A stretch of 64,000 bases of DNA, taken from Pedobacter sp. BS3. Its GTDB lineage: Bacteria > Bacteroidota > Bacteroidia > Sphingobacteriales > Sphingobacteriaceae. The stretch's first letter is position 1. Each line of letters starts with the position of its first letter. The notes below the pieces were generated by a model. It saw nothing but the letters and a program-made list of their open reading frames with translations. It searched no databases and had not been told where the DNA came from. The stretch lies in NCBI RefSeq assembly GCF_008274585.1, contig NZ_VTRT01000003.1, positions 496,001 through 560,000 on the forward strand. Reading direction: 5' to 3'. A program made the position numbers and the translations under genes. Shown here in pieces: positions 15,677 through 25,424 of this stretch.

Positions 15677-15972
15677 TTACCTCCCTTGTTATGGTTGAAG
15701 TTCGTCATGGATGCCATAACGTCCTCTTTGTTGAAGTAAATGCGTTTTCCCATACGTCTGTACGGAATACGTCCCTGCTTCATCCATTCGGTCAGGCTCA
15801 CAAGGGAAATATCCAGTTCGTCCGCCATTTCCTTTTTGGTCAACAGTTTTGCTGTCTGTGGTTTCTGTGGATTGTCAGCCGTTTTTTTGACGTCTGTAAT
15901 AAAAAGGTGCAGTTCCTCCCTTACGGCATCCTTGATACAGTCTTTGAGGGCTTTTTGGTCAAGTAAAATCAT
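15673..15972 (-). CDS. Excisionase-like helix-turn-helix protein
   Basis: 99 residues. A MerR/excisionase-type HTH lies at 43-85 (LTKKEMADELDISLVSLTEWMKQGRIPYRRMGKRIYFNKEDV). The N-terminal 40 residues are helical (KALKDCIKDAVREELHLFI). Proteins of this type in Bacteroidota elements act as recombination directionality factors or as activators of the excision/replication genes. It opens the operon with the RepA-like ATPase and primase. The gap upstream (15973-16136) holds a 44-bp palindrome. Confidence 0.88.
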   Translation of the reverse strand: MILLDQKALKDCIKDAVREELHLFITDVKKTADNPQKPQTAKLLTKKEMADELDISLVSLTEWMKQGRIPYRRMGKRIYFNKEDVMASMTNFNHNKGGK

Positions 15973-16061
15973 ACTTTGCTCATGTTTATCAATTTAATAA
16001 TGTCGAAGTCGTGGCCACTTTCTCCGAGTGAGTTAACATGGGCAAAGTTGGGAAGTACACA

Positions 16062-16105
16062 AATCAAAAATCCCCTCAAAATTAATTTTGAGGGGATTTT
16101 TGATT
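16062..16105. terminator. Perfect 44-bp palindrome, probable bidirectional terminator
   Basis: Positions 16062-16105 form one uninterrupted palindrome with 22-base arms and no spacer. CCCCTC/GAGGGG is flanked by A-rich then T-rich runs, the form of a terminator in both directions. It separates the integrase-side genes from the replication genes. An operator or recombination site is possible. Confidence 0.7.
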
Positions 16106-16136
16106 CACAAATTACTGAAAAACAACTACATGTGTT

Positions 16137-16631
16137 TTACGTATATATTCTATTAGATTCTTTAATATTGAAATATTTACTCCTGTTTTTTGATTTGAGC
16201 ATCTCTTTTCCCAAGTTGTCCTTAAAGTAATCGAGTATCGTATCGTAGCTAAGTAGTTGACGATTGTCTTCTTTGCTATTTGTGTGAGACAACGTGAAAT
16301 AGTTGTGGATCAATCTTGCCCATAATTCAGGCTTTGCCGATAGGAAATTATTATCTGTTCTGGGAACTTTTAAGTCTCTCAATTGCATAAAAAGGTCAAT
16401 TAATAGTTTTTGATCTCCGTTCAAAATTGCAATCCTATATTCCGGAGCAACATTTTTCAATTGATTCTGCAAATCCTTTACGGTTGACTGTTCTTTTTCC
16501 AAAAGCACCTCCAATTCATTTTTCCTCTCAATGATCCGTTGATATTCTATAAAAAACTGGTCAGAACCCCTCTCGTCAAACAGGAATTTGGACAATACGG
16601 ATTTTGTGTCGTTGGTATTCTGCCAGTTCAT
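16137..16631 (-). CDS. Hypothetical element protein with coiled coil
   Basis: 164 residues. A coiled-coil stretch spans about 30-62 (IEYQRIIERKNELEVLLEKEQSTVKDLQNQL). The rest is helical with a loop PRTDNNFLSAKPELWARLI and ends FNIKESNRIYT. No catalytic motif is seen. The gene follows the next upstream gene by 3 bases and belongs to the same transcript as the integrase. Similar genes accompany Bacteroidota integrases, but the role is unknown. Confidence 0.75.
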   Translation of the reverse strand: MNWQNTNDTKSVLSKFLFDERGSDQFFIEYQRIIERKNELEVLLEKEQSTVKDLQNQLKNVAPEYRIAILNGDQKLLIDLFMQLRDLKVPRTDNNFLSAKPELWARLIHNYFTLSHTNSKEDNRQLLSYDTILDYFKDNLGKEMLKSKNRSKYFNIKESNRIYT

Positions 16632-16634
16632 TAT

Positions 16635-17039
16635 TTACTGCACATAGGAGACGGACTGCCGTAGACGTTCTTCGTTGGTCACCGTCAGACCCCATTTGTC
16701 TACCTCTTTAAGAACTTCCCGAAATCTGGTCAATTTGTGTATCCTTGTCTTAGACCGTGTATTGTAGTAGTATAACGTTTCCCGTGATTTCCTGTCCTTA
16801 TCGACAATTTCCAGTACTATTGCTAAAAACGTTTCTTCATTGCCGTCAGGGTTACATGCAAGGTAGTACTTTTTATGGTGTTGATAGAAAGGGATATACT
16901 CCTGTTCGGTTATGTTAAATATCCGCATGACAAAATACCCCGAAATGTGGATAGGATTCATATTGAAAAACGGTCCTATATCAAATCTGTTCTTTCGTTC
17001 CCTCAATGTTTTTCTCAACTTAAAGTATCTTTCGTCCAT
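16635..17039 (-). CDS. Hypothetical element protein
   Basis: 134 residues, basic, starting MDERYFKLRKTLRERKNRFDIG. It has alternating strands (FVMRIFNITEQEYIPFYQHHKKYYLACN) and a C-terminal helical segment with HKLTRFREVLKEVDKWGL. No known domain is recognised. It lies 3 bases after the integrase stop and 3 bases before the coiled-coil gene, which suggests a tight three-gene operon with the integrase; a role in integration or excision is only inferred. Confidence 0.75.
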   Translation of the reverse strand: MDERYFKLRKTLRERKNRFDIGPFFNMNPIHISGYFVMRIFNITEQEYIPFYQHHKKYYLACNPDGNEETFLAIVLEIVDKDRKSRETLYYYNTRSKTRIHKLTRFREVLKEVDKWGLTVTNEERLRQSVSYVQ

Positions 17040-17042
17040 AAC

Positions 17043-18374
17043 TCAAAATTTATTTAGTGCATCGATTAACGAATCCGTGCTTGCTGATTCGTATTTCATT
17101 AAAGTCCGTATATCGGAATGTGCCGTCAGTTTCTGTACAAGTGTAATCGGTACGTTCCTGCTCAATAGGTTTGTGACCATTGACCGCCTACCGACATGGC
17201 TCGATAGAAAATCGTATTTCTTTTTTTCTATCACCAGTTTTTGCTTGCCCGAATACCTCGTTATCTTTATGGTTTCGTTCAGCCCTGCCAGTTTTCCGAC
17301 CGTTTTAATATATTCATTGAATTTCTGATTTGATATTTTGGGTACTTTGTAACCGATACGCTCCAGAATATCCTTTGCAGGGGCAATATACCCCTCGAAT
17401 GGTACGATTACCCTTTTCTTGACCTTGATGGAAATAAAGTCCCAAGCATTGTTCCTGATGTCCTTTGGGTCAAAGTTGATCAGATCTTCAAACCTCTGCC
17501 CAGTGTAGCACAATAGACAGAACAGATCCCGTACCCTTTCCAGACTGGGCTTGTCCGAAAGGTCATGGTTCAGTAGCTTCTCGATTTCCTTTTCGGACAG
17601 CGCAATGATTTCGTTATATGCTTTCTTTTTAAAATTTGTTTTCTGTGTCTTGAAAACATCGGGATGCACTAAATAATCATTGTCGTTGCACCACTTTAGA
17701 AATACCTTTAACGTGGATATGTACTTGTGTATGGTATCATTCAGCAAGCCCGTCTTATCCTCATCGTTCGTGTTCTTTTTCTTGCTTAGAAATACCTCAA
17801 ACTGATCGAGAAATTTACCGTCCATTTCCCTAAGAATAAGTTTTGTTCCTTTATGCTTCTCAAAATCCTCTAATCCCTTAAAGACTGTCCGGTATTCTTT
17901 TAACGTACCCTCTTTGACAAAATTGGATTTGTAGGAAAGGAACTGGGTTTTCAGGTGGGAAATGGATATTTCGCTGTTGACGGCATTGTCCTTGTCGATA
18001 CAGTCCTGTATAATCTGCTTATAATCTTCTTTGGAAAGAAACTGGTTTGTGTCTTTTTTGCGCATTGCTTCCCTTGTACAGCAGTTTGCAAGGTTGTTCA
18101 GTTCGACATTGAACTCCAATGCACCGCTGACACTTGGCTTCATCCGCTCCTTTTCAAAGTCCCAGTTCTTGGGCAGTATCTTGTAGTTGGTTCTGTATTT
18201 TATCCTGCAGGACTTATCCGGCGAAAAGAAAAGATACAGCGCAGTCGGGGATGGATTCCAGAACTTCTGTGCAAGGTTCTTCTTTTTTCCGCCAACCTTA
18301 GCCAGTTCCTGCTTGATCTTTTCAGGGGCAACGTTGGGATTATACGGCTTATCTAAATAAAAATTCACTTTCAT
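17043..18374 (-). CDS. Tyrosine recombinase (element integrase)
   Basis: 443 residues. An Arm/SAM-like N-terminal region (to about 230) includes FVKEGTLKEYRTVFKGLEDFEKHKG. The catalytic domain carries Arg in YTGQRFEDL, HxxR as SSHVGRRSM, a later His in LTAHSDIRTL, and the nucleophile Tyr in LMKYESAS. It is a Bacteroidota genomic-island integrase and not an integron IntI, which would be shorter and have an extra patch before the HxxR box. The start is 140 bases from the tRNA-derived site at 18514, its presumed substrate. Confidence 0.93.
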   Translation of the reverse strand: MKVNFYLDKPYNPNVAPEKIKQELAKVGGKKKNLAQKFWNPSPTALYLFFSPDKSCRIKYRTNYKILPKNWDFEKERMKPSVSGALEFNVELNNLANCCTREAMRKKDTNQFLSKEDYKQIIQDCIDKDNAVNSEISISHLKTQFLSYKSNFVKEGTLKEYRTVFKGLEDFEKHKGTKLILREMDGKFLDQFEVFLSKKKNTNDEDKTGLLNDTIHKYISTLKVFLKWCNDNDYLVHPDVFKTQKTNFKKKAYNEIIALSEKEIEKLLNHDLSDKPSLERVRDLFCLLCYTGQRFEDLINFDPKDIRNNAWDFISIKVKKRVIVPFEGYIAPAKDILERIGYKVPKISNQKFNEYIKTVGKLAGLNETIKITRYSGKQKLVIEKKKYDFLSSHVGRRSMVTNLLSRNVPITLVQKLTAHSDIRTLMKYESASTDSLIDALNKF

Positions 18375-18513
18375 ATTTCTCGGACATATTTCGGACAGAA
18401 ATGCTTAATATTACCATATTTCACCTTTGTAAAGGTAGGTAAAGTTAAGAATTAGTTTTTATAAATGCCTAATAATCAGATTGAAATATAATAAATGGAA
18501 TTGAGCTGTGATA

Positions 18514-18540
18514 AGGGTTCGAATCCTGGCACCCCGACTA
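18514..18540 (+). other. Attachment site: tRNA 3'-end fragment
   Basis: GGTTCGAATCC is a T-arm, followed by CACCCCGA, a typical 3' acceptor strand plus discriminator; CACCCCGA would suit a tRNA-Pro acceptor of CGGGGTG. No 5' half of a tRNA precedes it (the upstream bases are AT-rich), so this is the duplicated end left by site-specific integration, not a gene. A terminator hairpin follows. The tRNA identity is tentative. Confidence 0.75.
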
Positions 18541-18547
18541 AAAAAGG

Positions 18548-18582
18548 AAACCGTCTTGAAAGCAATTTTAAGGCGGTTTTTT
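18548..18582 (+). terminator. Terminator after the tRNA fragment
   Basis: AACCGTCTT (18549-18557) pairs with AAGGCGGTT (18570-18578) at 8 of 9 positions and is followed by TTTTTT. It is the natural end of the tRNA transcript and marks chromosomal sequence. Confidence 0.75.
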
Positions 18583-18635
18583 GATTCTGGTAATTTTTGA
18601 TATATCTATGAAAACCTGTTATCCAATAATTTAAT

Positions 18636-18655
18636 GGTTCAAATCCCAGCTCCGC
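18636..18655 (+). other. Second T-arm-like fragment
   Basis: GGTTCAAATCCCAGCTCCGC looks like a T-loop (TTCAAAT) plus the 3' acceptor strand of a different tRNA. No tRNA body surrounds it. It may be the scar of an older integration at the same locus; chance resemblance is possible. Confidence 0.35.
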
Positions 18656-18700
18656 TGTTGAGTATGTAGATTAATGAAGGATTGTCTTCATTTATTCATG

Positions 18701-19130
18701 TTACGTTGAATATTGCCAGTTTCCACAGTATGTTTTAATGAATGCGACCCCTCCGGGAGCTAACTCCTTTTTTACTTCAATAATAATCTCCTTTGCTTTT
18801 ACTTTTAAATCAGCATTTTCCTTTTTATGCTTTCCATAGATATTAGACCGATAAATTAACTTTCGATCAATTACACAACTATTTAACAGGTGATAATTAC
18901 AACAAAGTAATATTAATAAAATATAGTAAGCAATAACACTTGTTTAATCGGTGTCATGCCATAGTATGGATCGAAGACTCCAGGAACATGGTTTTTAATT
19001 AGCTTCTGTTGAGTGTCAAATAAAGAAACAAAATACTGAATCTGCTTTTCAAGATGTTTGCTACTATAGATTCATTTTTTTTAAGGATTGTATTTAATTC
19101 ATTGTATGTTTGACCAATTATGTGCTCCAT
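18701..19130 (-). pseudogene. Decayed small genes in the element-chromosome junction
   Basis: The gap 18583-19205 has no intact gene. On the minus strand from ATG 19130 a protein-like frame (MEHIIGQTYNELNTIL) is lost, and another frame continues QIQYFVSLFDTQQKLIKNH and PGVFDPYYGMTPIKQ to a stop. A further frame ending at 18701 has a lipoprotein-like hydrophobic stretch (YYILLILLCCN) and a charged tail (KVKAKEIIIEVKKELAPGG), with no good start. Overall this looks like frameshifted remnants; the family is unknown. Confidence 0.35.
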
Positions 19131-19205
19131 TTCATGTTTTTATTTTTACACCGCCATTAATGCCTAAAGAGATTTACCTAAAAAGTACTTCTTTAAATAA
19201 CCTGA

Positions 19206-19994
19206 TCAAAAATGTTTTCCGATCACTTCCAATAGCGGTTCCTCGATTTTTCCATTGGTTGCAACGATCTCCCGCGAGTTGAACAGCTCGCTGCCGCCTG
19301 AAAAATTGCAGGTTTTACCCCCCGCTTCGCGGACAATGACCACGCCGGCAGCAATATCGTATGAGTTGAGGTTGTATTCAAAGTAACCATCAAAACGGCC
19401 GCAGGCTACATAAGCCAGATCGGTAGCGGCCGACCCAAAGCGACGTAAACCGTGGCATTTTTGAGTCAATTCCCTGAACACATTCAGGTATTTTTCCAGC
19501 TTGGCAAAATCATAATACGGAAAACCCGTAGCAATAAGCGATTTAGGTATAGTATCGTTATCGGTAACCCGGATGGGCTTGTCATTCAGGTAGGCCCCGC
19601 CACCTTTCCACGCATAAAAACATTCGTCCCGCGATATTTCATACACCACACCGGCAACCAGCTCACTCTTCTGTTGCAGCGCAATGCTCACCGCGTAAGC
19701 CGGCAAACCATGAATAAAATTTGTTGTCCCGTCAAGCGGATCTACGATCCAGTTAAACTCTTCGCCGGTAACATTTACGGTTTCCTCCTCGGTAATGAAA
19801 CCGGCCTGTGGCAACAAGGCGGATAATTTCGCTACGATCAGCTTTTCCGACTCTTTATCCACGTATGAAACCAGGTTATTCAATCCCTTATATTCAATTT
19901 TTGAGGTGGTAAAGCCTGCCGACTCCTGGCGAATGAAATTCCCCGCTTCCTTAGCAATGGCGATAATATCAAACGTAATCTGTTTAAGATCCAT
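19206..19994 (-). CDS. suhB: Inositol monophosphatase family protein
   Basis: 262 residues, typical length. The metal-site motifs are complete: EEE in [25 protein letters not shown] (DPxDGT), and the C-terminal [15 protein letters not shown] (WDxAAG-like). The enzyme removes phosphate from myo-inositol phosphates or related sugar phosphates with Mg2+; in bacteria SuhB also has an rRNA transcription role. It overlaps the end of lgt by 11 bases and is the first intact chromosomal gene beyond the mobile element. Confidence 0.92.
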   Translation of the reverse strand: MDLKQITFDIIAIAKEAGNFIRQESAGFTTSKIEYKGLNNLVSYVDKESEKLIVAKLSALLPQAGFITEEETVNVTGEEFNWIVDPLDGTTNFIHGLPAYAVSIALQQKSELVAGVVYEISRDECFYAWKGGGAYLNDKPIRVTDNDTIPKSLIATGFPYYDFAKLEKYLNVFRELTQKCHGLRRFGSAATDLAYVACGRFDGYFEYNLNSYDIAAGVVIVREAGGKTCNFSGGSELFNSREIVATNGKIEEPLLEVIGKHF

Positions 19995-21153
19995 AGGTGT
20001 ATTGTGTCTTTTTAGCTTGCTGCGATGTCCATATCATCCCAACAATACCAATAATAACCATAATGAACGAGATAAGCTCAGCCTGCGTAAATGCCATGCC
20101 AAACACATGATACAATGAGTTTACACGGATATGCTCAATAAAGAACCGTTCAATTCCATTTAATACCAGGTACAGCGAGAACATAAAACCTGTGACCCTG
20201 ATATGTTTACGTAACGACCATAAAACAGCAAATAAGATCAGGCACATCACCAGCTCATAAAATGAAGTAGGATACACGCCTACCGGCAGCTCATGGCAAT
20301 ATTTACCGGTACAACCCGGAATAGGCACACCTTCGTTAATTACGTTATGCGGAAACTTGAACGACCAAACCCAGTCCGGCAGCCAGCTTAACCAACCTGG
20401 TTTAGGATTCGGATTCGGTATTCCCCAGTCGCCATCGCCCGACAAATGGCAGCCGATACGCCCAACGGCATAAGCCAGCATCATTCCCGGGCTGCCAATA
20501 TCCAGCATCACCAGGGGTTTTATTCCGTTTTTATAGGCAATATACAATACGGCTGCCCCCCCGCAGATCAAACCGCCATAAAACGTCAAACCACTAAACG
20601 ACAATAAATCAGCAACCGGATCCTTTAAAAAGTTATCAAAATATTCCAGGCTATTGAACACCTTAGCTCCAACAAAACCACAAATAGCAGCCCACACCAC
20701 AATAGAGCTCATCAACTGGTATGGATGAACGGTTTCCTCCACCAGCTTAGGCTGTGGCAAACGGGTTTTATTCTTCTCAGACCAGGCCCAGTAGGCAAAT
20801 ATGCCGCCCAGCAAAAGGCCCCCTATAACATTTCCTTTGGCAGAAAGAATAAATTCCTGCGGATTGTCTACAAATGCGCTGTAATTTAATATGCCATACA
20901 GTATTTTATATCCGATTATAAAGCCGAATACAGCATTAAAGATAAGTTCAGCAGGCGTTGCAGGCTCGCCAACTTTAACTTTTCGCTTAAACGGATGAAT
21001 AATACCCAACGCCTCTTTACGCTTAAACTCCTGAACAAATGCCCAGTAACCTGCTATAAATGCGATGGCTACAAAAAATCCGAACGTCTGAACTGGCAAC
21101 GGGATGCTGAGACCGGTTAGATACTGTATTAAATAAGAAATGGTTGGAAACAT
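19984..21153 (-). CDS. lgt: Prolipoprotein diacylglyceryl transferase
   Basis: 389 residues, about 100 more than the E. coli enzyme. The Lgt signature appears as [17 protein letters not shown], and the late [14 protein letters not shown] and FFIEHIRVN match the family. Seven or so membrane helices are visible. It transfers diacylglycerol from phosphatidylglycerol to the lipobox cysteine of prelipoproteins in the inner membrane. The longer form and the HLSGDGDWG variant are normal for Bacteroidota. It overlaps the suhB start. Confidence 0.95.
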   Translation of the reverse strand: MFPTISYLIQYLTGLSIPLPVQTFGFFVAIAFIAGYWAFVQEFKRKEALGIIHPFKRKVKVGEPATPAELIFNAVFGFIIGYKILYGILNYSAFVDNPQEFILSAKGNVIGGLLLGGIFAYWAWSEKNKTRLPQPKLVEETVHPYQLMSSIVVWAAICGFVGAKVFNSLEYFDNFLKDPVADLLSFSGLTFYGGLICGGAAVLYIAYKNGIKPLVMLDIGSPGMMLAYAVGRIGCHLSGDGDWGIPNPNPKPGWLSWLPDWVWSFKFPHNVINEGVPIPGCTGKYCHELPVGVYPTSFYELVMCLILFAVLWSLRKHIRVTGFMFSLYLVLNGIERFFIEHIRVNSLYHVFGMAFTQAELISFIMVIIGIVGMIWTSQQAKKTQYTYGS

Positions 21154-21286
21154 GGCGCTAAAGATAGCGGATTACAATGAAAAAGTTGTAAGGTATATTT
21201 AGGTTGTAAGTTTTAGGATGTGAGGCAAAAGGACTTATGGTTCATAGTTCATGGCAAATAGCCGGAGAGTCAGGCTTCAATACCCA

Positions 21287-22606
21287 TTAATGCACCAGAA
21301 CTTCAGCAACTTCCTCTACTTCAACATCGCCGTCGGGCAATACTGAAAGCAGCTTTACATTTCTGAGCTCGTTAACCGCCAGCGGATCATACTTAGCCTG
21401 TATTTTCACATAATTAGGTGTAAAACCATGCATCTGTCCGTCTTTATTATCGGCCTCGAACAGCACTTCGGTGGTCTTACCCAATTGCGTTTGGTAAAAC
21501 GCCCGGCGTTTTTTGTCAGATAAGATATGAAGCATCCTGCTACGGTCGGCACGCTGCGATCCGGGAACAGAGCCATCCATTTCGGCAGCAGGCGTATTTT
21601 CACGTTCAGAATAGGTAAACACGTGCAGGTATGAGATATCCAGATCGTTCAAAAAATTATAGGTATCAATAAAGTCCTCGCGGGTTTCGCCGGGAAAGCC
21701 TACAATAACATCCACCCCGATGCAGCAGTCGGGCATGATACGTTTTATGGCCGCTATCCGCTCTACATACAATTCCCTGCGATAACGCCGGCGCATCAAG
21801 GCCAGAATTTTGTTTGAGCCTGATTGCAACGGGATATGAAAATGCGGAACAAAGCGTTTTGACTGCGCTACAAATTCAATAATTTCATTACTGAGCAGGT
21901 TGGGCTCTATAGACGATATGCGTATACGATGAATGCCTTCAACTTCATCCAGCGCTTTTACCAGATCTAAAAAACGATCCTGCCGTTTACCGTCGCGGAT
22001 ACCAAAATCGCCGATATTCACTCCCGTAAGAACAATTTCCTTCACGCCCGAAGCGGCAATCTCATTCGCCTGACGCACGATATTTTCGATAGTATCACTG
22101 CGGCTTGTTCCGCGTGCCAGCGGAATGGTACAGAATGTGCAGGAATAATCGCAGCCATCCTGTACTTTCAAGAAAGTACGGGTACGGTCGCCGTAAGAAT
22201 ACGAGGCGTTAAATGCCTGTGCCTCGGCTATAGGCTGATTATATACAAGAGCTTTCTCCTGCTTGGTCAGGTCGGTAATATAATCTACTATCTGGAACTT
22301 TTCTGATGCGCCCAGCACCATATCCACACCGGGAATTTCGGCTATCTCCTTTGGCTTTAGCTGGGCATAACATCCCACAATGGTTATATAGGCATTAGGC
22401 GAATGCTTAAGCGCTTCTTTAACCACCTTGCGGCATTTCTTATCGGCATTTTCAGTAACCGAGCAGGTATTGATCACATACACATCCGGCTTGCCGGTAA
22501 ACTCCACGGTTTCAAAACCAGCCTGTGCAAACAACCGGCCTATAGCCGATGTCTCCGAATAGTTTAACTTACAGCCTAAGGTATAAAACGCTACTTTTTT
22601 GCCCAT
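21287..22606 (-). CDS. mtaB: tRNA N6-threonylcarbamoyladenosine methylthiotransferase
   Basis: About 440 residues from ATG 22606 (MGKKVAFYTLGCKLNYSET). An open frame extends 56 codons further upstream, but that part lacks MTTase similarity. Three N-terminal cysteines (GCKLN, NTCSV, GCYAQ) bind one Fe-S cluster; CDYSCTFC is the radical SAM triad; a C-terminal TRAM domain ends the protein. It converts t6A37 to ms2t6A37 in tRNAs reading ANN codons. The divergent gene at 22761 shares the 154-base upstream region. Confidence 0.93.
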   Translation of the reverse strand: MGKKVAFYTLGCKLNYSETSAIGRLFAQAGFETVEFTGKPDVYVINTCSVTENADKKCRKVVKEALKHSPNAYITIVGCYAQLKPKEIAEIPGVDMVLGASEKFQIVDYITDLTKQEKALVYNQPIAEAQAFNASYSYGDRTRTFLKVQDGCDYSCTFCTIPLARGTSRSDTIENIVRQANEIAASGVKEIVLTGVNIGDFGIRDGKRQDRFLDLVKALDEVEGIHRIRISSIEPNLLSNEIIEFVAQSKRFVPHFHIPLQSGSNKILALMRRRYRRELYVERIAAIKRIMPDCCIGVDVIVGFPGETREDFIDTYNFLNDLDISYLHVFTYSERENTPAAEMDGSVPGSQRADRSRMLHILSDKKRRAFYQTQLGKTTEVLFEADNKDGQMHGFTPNYVKIQAKYDPLAVNELRNVKLLSVLPDGDVEVEEVAEVLVH

Positions 22607-22760
22607 GATTCGGCGCAAAGATACGGCTTTGATTGTTAGCATGAAAATGAGACTGCCAGGGCAAATACATTTAATCTTTTCATAGTTTAGATCTGATGCT
22701 GTGCCCTGCTTGTTGCAATAGCCGTTTTTTAAACATCGTTGCAAATACATAACTTGCGCC

Positions 22761-24623
22761 ATGTTCAAGGCCATTATTTTCCTGCTACGTTTCTATTTGT
22801 TCTGGCTCATCTTTTTTTTCGCCGAACGCCTGGTATTCATACTCTATTTTGCAGCACGGCTTAAGCACATCGCCTTAGCAGAGATCATTAAAAGTTTTTT
22901 ATATGGTCTTTGGATGGACTGCTCTATGGCTGGATATATTTCGGCCCTGCCACTGCTGATTTTCATTTTCACCTGGCATTTTCGAAGCATACGTTTTCCT
23001 AAAAAAATAATGATCTGGTACACCCGTACTTTGATTGTGCTGTTTGCCATTTTATGTGCGGCAAACTTCAATATTTACCGTGAATGGGGTAGCAAGATCA
23101 ACTATAAGGCGCTTGATTTTTTCTTCACCTCACCTACAGAGGCCGCTGCTTCAAGCGCATCGTCGCCTTTATTATTATCTTTTGTAATTATTACCCTGTT
23201 AATCGCATTTGGCTTCTGGTTGTCTGCCCGCATCATACAGCTCTCACTTCCTCCCAAACCGGGATATGCGGTTTCTATCCCTTTATCATTATTGACTTTG
23301 GGCCTTACCTTTCTGGCCATCAGGGGAAATACCGGCGTTACGCCCATGAATGAGAGTATGGCCTATTACTCATCCAATCAGCTACTTAATCATGCAGCGG
23401 TAAATACAGAATGGAGCCTGATACATGATATTCTGGCCAATCAATACGGCAACAAAAACCCGTATAATTATTTACCAAACCAGGAGGCCGAAGAGGTTGT
23501 CAGGCAGCTTTTTAAGCCTACAGATTCACCAACTGAAACTATAGTTAAGAATCAGAATATCAATATAGTGCCTATTATCATGGAAAGTTTTACTGCAAAT
23601 ATTGTAGAAAGCTTAGGCGGCGAAAAAGGCATCACGCCGGGTTTTGAGCAACTGGCAAAAAACGGCTTGCTGTTTACACATGCGTACGCTGCCGGCGACA
23701 GAACGGATAAAGGTATTATAGCTGTTTTAAGCGCATTTCCATCGCAGGCTGTACGAAGCATTATCAAGGTAAACAACAAGCTTACCAGGCTTCCTTCCCT
23801 TCCCGGCGAATTTGCAAAAAAAGGATATCATACCTCTTTTTATTATGGCGGCGAGAGCGAGTTCTACAATTTTAAATCATACATGCTAAGCCATTCCGTA
23901 TCACGGATAGTGGATATTCATGACTTCTCTCAGAAAGATATGAACTCCAAATGGGGAACGTATGACCATGTGGTTTATCGCAGGCAACTGGAGGATATGG
24001 ATAAAGAGCAGCAACCTTTCTTCTCTATTATTCTTACGCTGACCAACCATGAGCCGTTTGAATTGCCGGTAAAATCGCATTTTCCCGGCGATGCCATTGG
24101 TCAGAAATTTCGTAGTACAGCTTATTATGCCGATTCCTGCCTCACGGATTATCTCCAACAGGCCGAAAAACGCCCCTGGTTTGCCAATACCCTGTTTATT
24201 ATTGTAGCCGATCATGGCCACCGCCTTCCCGACGAAAAATATGAAATTAACAGGCCGGAACGTTTTCATATCCCCATACTATTGTATGGCGGGGCTTTAA
24301 AGGATGAATATCGCGGAAAGCGGATCGACAAGGTTACCAGCCAGGTTGATATTGCCGCCATCCTGCTCAACCAGCTCCGCATGAACGCATCTGCTTTTAC
24401 ATGGAGTAAGGATGTGTTGAATCCAACTATTCCAGGATTCGCTTTTTACAATTGGGATAATGGTTTTGGCTTCACCACGGCACAACAGACCATATCTTTT
24501 GATAATACGGGAAAAACCATAACCTACCGCCGGGAAAATAATCTGCCGGAAACCGATAAGCAGTTATTACTGTATGGCAAAGCCTGCATGCAGGAGGTTT
24601 TTCAGCAATACCTGGATTATTGA
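22761..24623 (+). CDS. LTA-synthase-family membrane sulfatase/phosphotransferase
   Basis: 620 residues. Five N-terminal membrane helices occupy the first 190. The extracellular alkaline-phosphatase-type domain follows, with the nucleophile threonine in GDRTDKGI, YYGGESEFYNF, and metal ligands in IVADHGHRLP. Gram-negative relatives (MdoB/OpgB, EptA-like) transfer phosphoglycerol or phosphoethanolamine to envelope glycans, so in this organism a cell-envelope modification is more likely than true lipoteichoic acid. The substrate is unproven. The start is near mtaB's divergent promoter. Confidence 0.88.
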   Translation: MFKAIIFLLRFYLFWLIFFFAERLVFILYFAARLKHIALAEIIKSFLYGLWMDCSMAGYISALPLLIFIFTWHFRSIRFPKKIMIWYTRTLIVLFAILCAANFNIYREWGSKINYKALDFFFTSPTEAAASSASSPLLLSFVIITLLIAFGFWLSARIIQLSLPPKPGYAVSIPLSLLTLGLTFLAIRGNTGVTPMNESMAYYSSNQLLNHAAVNTEWSLIHDILANQYGNKNPYNYLPNQEAEEVVRQLFKPTDSPTETIVKNQNINIVPIIMESFTANIVESLGGEKGITPGFEQLAKNGLLFTHAYAAGDRTDKGIIAVLSAFPSQAVRSIIKVNNKLTRLPSLPGEFAKKGYHTSFYYGGESEFYNFKSYMLSHSVSRIVDIHDFSQKDMNSKWGTYDHVVYRRQLEDMDKEQQPFFSIILTLTNHEPFELPVKSHFPGDAIGQKFRSTAYYADSCLTDYLQQAEKRPWFANTLFIIVADHGHRLPDEKYEINRPERFHIPILLYGGALKDEYRGKRIDKVTSQVDIAAILLNQLRMNASAFTWSKDVLNPTIPGFAFYNWDNGFGFTTAQQTISFDNTGKTITYRRENNLPETDKQLLLYGKACMQEVFQQYLDY

Positions 24624-24743
24624 TGAGTATCACGCCGGAGATTGCCTAATTGTTGGATTGTGTAATTTGCTACATTACGACCTTAGGAAAAGGCTCACAC
24701 TAAGAACTTTAAAATCTTTTTGCGTGAAATAACTTTCCAAACT

Positions 24744-25349
24744 CTAACACGAAGCAGCAATAGCTTCTATCCATTCTTCAAACAAACGGGTTTCAATAAC
24801 AACGGCCTGTTGCGCATGCTTTTCCCATTCGGGCGAGAATTGTTTCAGTTGATTGATCATCTCCTCTAAATGTCCTTCTTCTTCCAGGATAATGGATTTA
24901 ACGTTCACCTTACTTCCCGCATCATCCAATGCCTGCTGGTAAACCGGATATAACTCATCGGCACGGACTTCTATAGCATAGGTAACCAGCAAATATGCTG
25001 CAAAACGCAATTCATAACCACTTAAACCCAGCTCAGCTTTCAGGTAGCGGCAAACATCCACATCCAGCTTATTCAGGTAAAAACGGCTATCATCAGGGGC
25101 GATCAGGTAGTCATCCGCATACGTTGGACACAGGTTTTCACCCAGCTTGGCGATCTGCTTTTTCAGGTAATAAGCGTGGCGATGCTCTTCCGCGGCATGT
25201 TTCAGTATGATCAGCGTGACATCGGTTTTATGTTCACAGGCCGATATTTTGCGTGCACCGGTATTTTCCATCAGCGAAAGCGTATTCAACAAACGGGCAT
25301 GCTTTTGTTTATCTGTTATCAGGCTGATGAAAAGTTGCGGTAAGGCCAT
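24744..25349 (-). CDS. Ferritin-like helical protein
   Basis: 201 residues, nearly all helical. Two ExxH-type pairs, AAEEHRHAYYLKKQ near 52-65 and EEEGHLEEM near 157-165, with further acids (EVRADELYP), are arranged as in ferritin-like diiron four-helix bundles. A function in iron handling or oxidation is possible, but no close family was recognised. It lies between an LtaS-like gene on the opposite strand and bioA (75 bases away, same strand), so it may be transcribed after bioA. Confidence 0.65.
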   Translation of the reverse strand: MALPQLFISLITDKQKHARLLNTLSLMENTGARKISACEHKTDVTLIILKHAAEEHRHAYYLKKQIAKLGENLCPTYADDYLIAPDDSRFYLNKLDVDVCRYLKAELGLSGYELRFAAYLLVTYAIEVRADELYPVYQQALDDAGSKVNVKSIILEEEGHLEEMINQLKQFSPEWEKHAQQAVVIETRLFEEWIEAIAASC

Positions 25350-25424
25350 TATGATCTGTTTTTAATCCGGCGTAAATATAGGCCGTTCAAGCGTATGGCT
25401 TTGTAAATTTTTGGCAAGAAATGC

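Noticed and set aside
17043-18374. Integron integrase (IntI) driving the cassette array
   Set aside because: The protein is a 443-residue genomic-island recombinase beside a tRNA-derived att site, and no IntI-specific patch before the HxxR motif is seen. The cassette array is 6 kb away.
18514-18540. A complete tRNA gene
   Set aside because: Only the T-arm and 3' acceptor strand are present; upstream bases do not form D or anticodon arms.
19088-19282. A 64-residue plus-strand protein
   Set aside because: It overlaps the suhB 3' end, lacks a ribosome site and has no conserved pattern.
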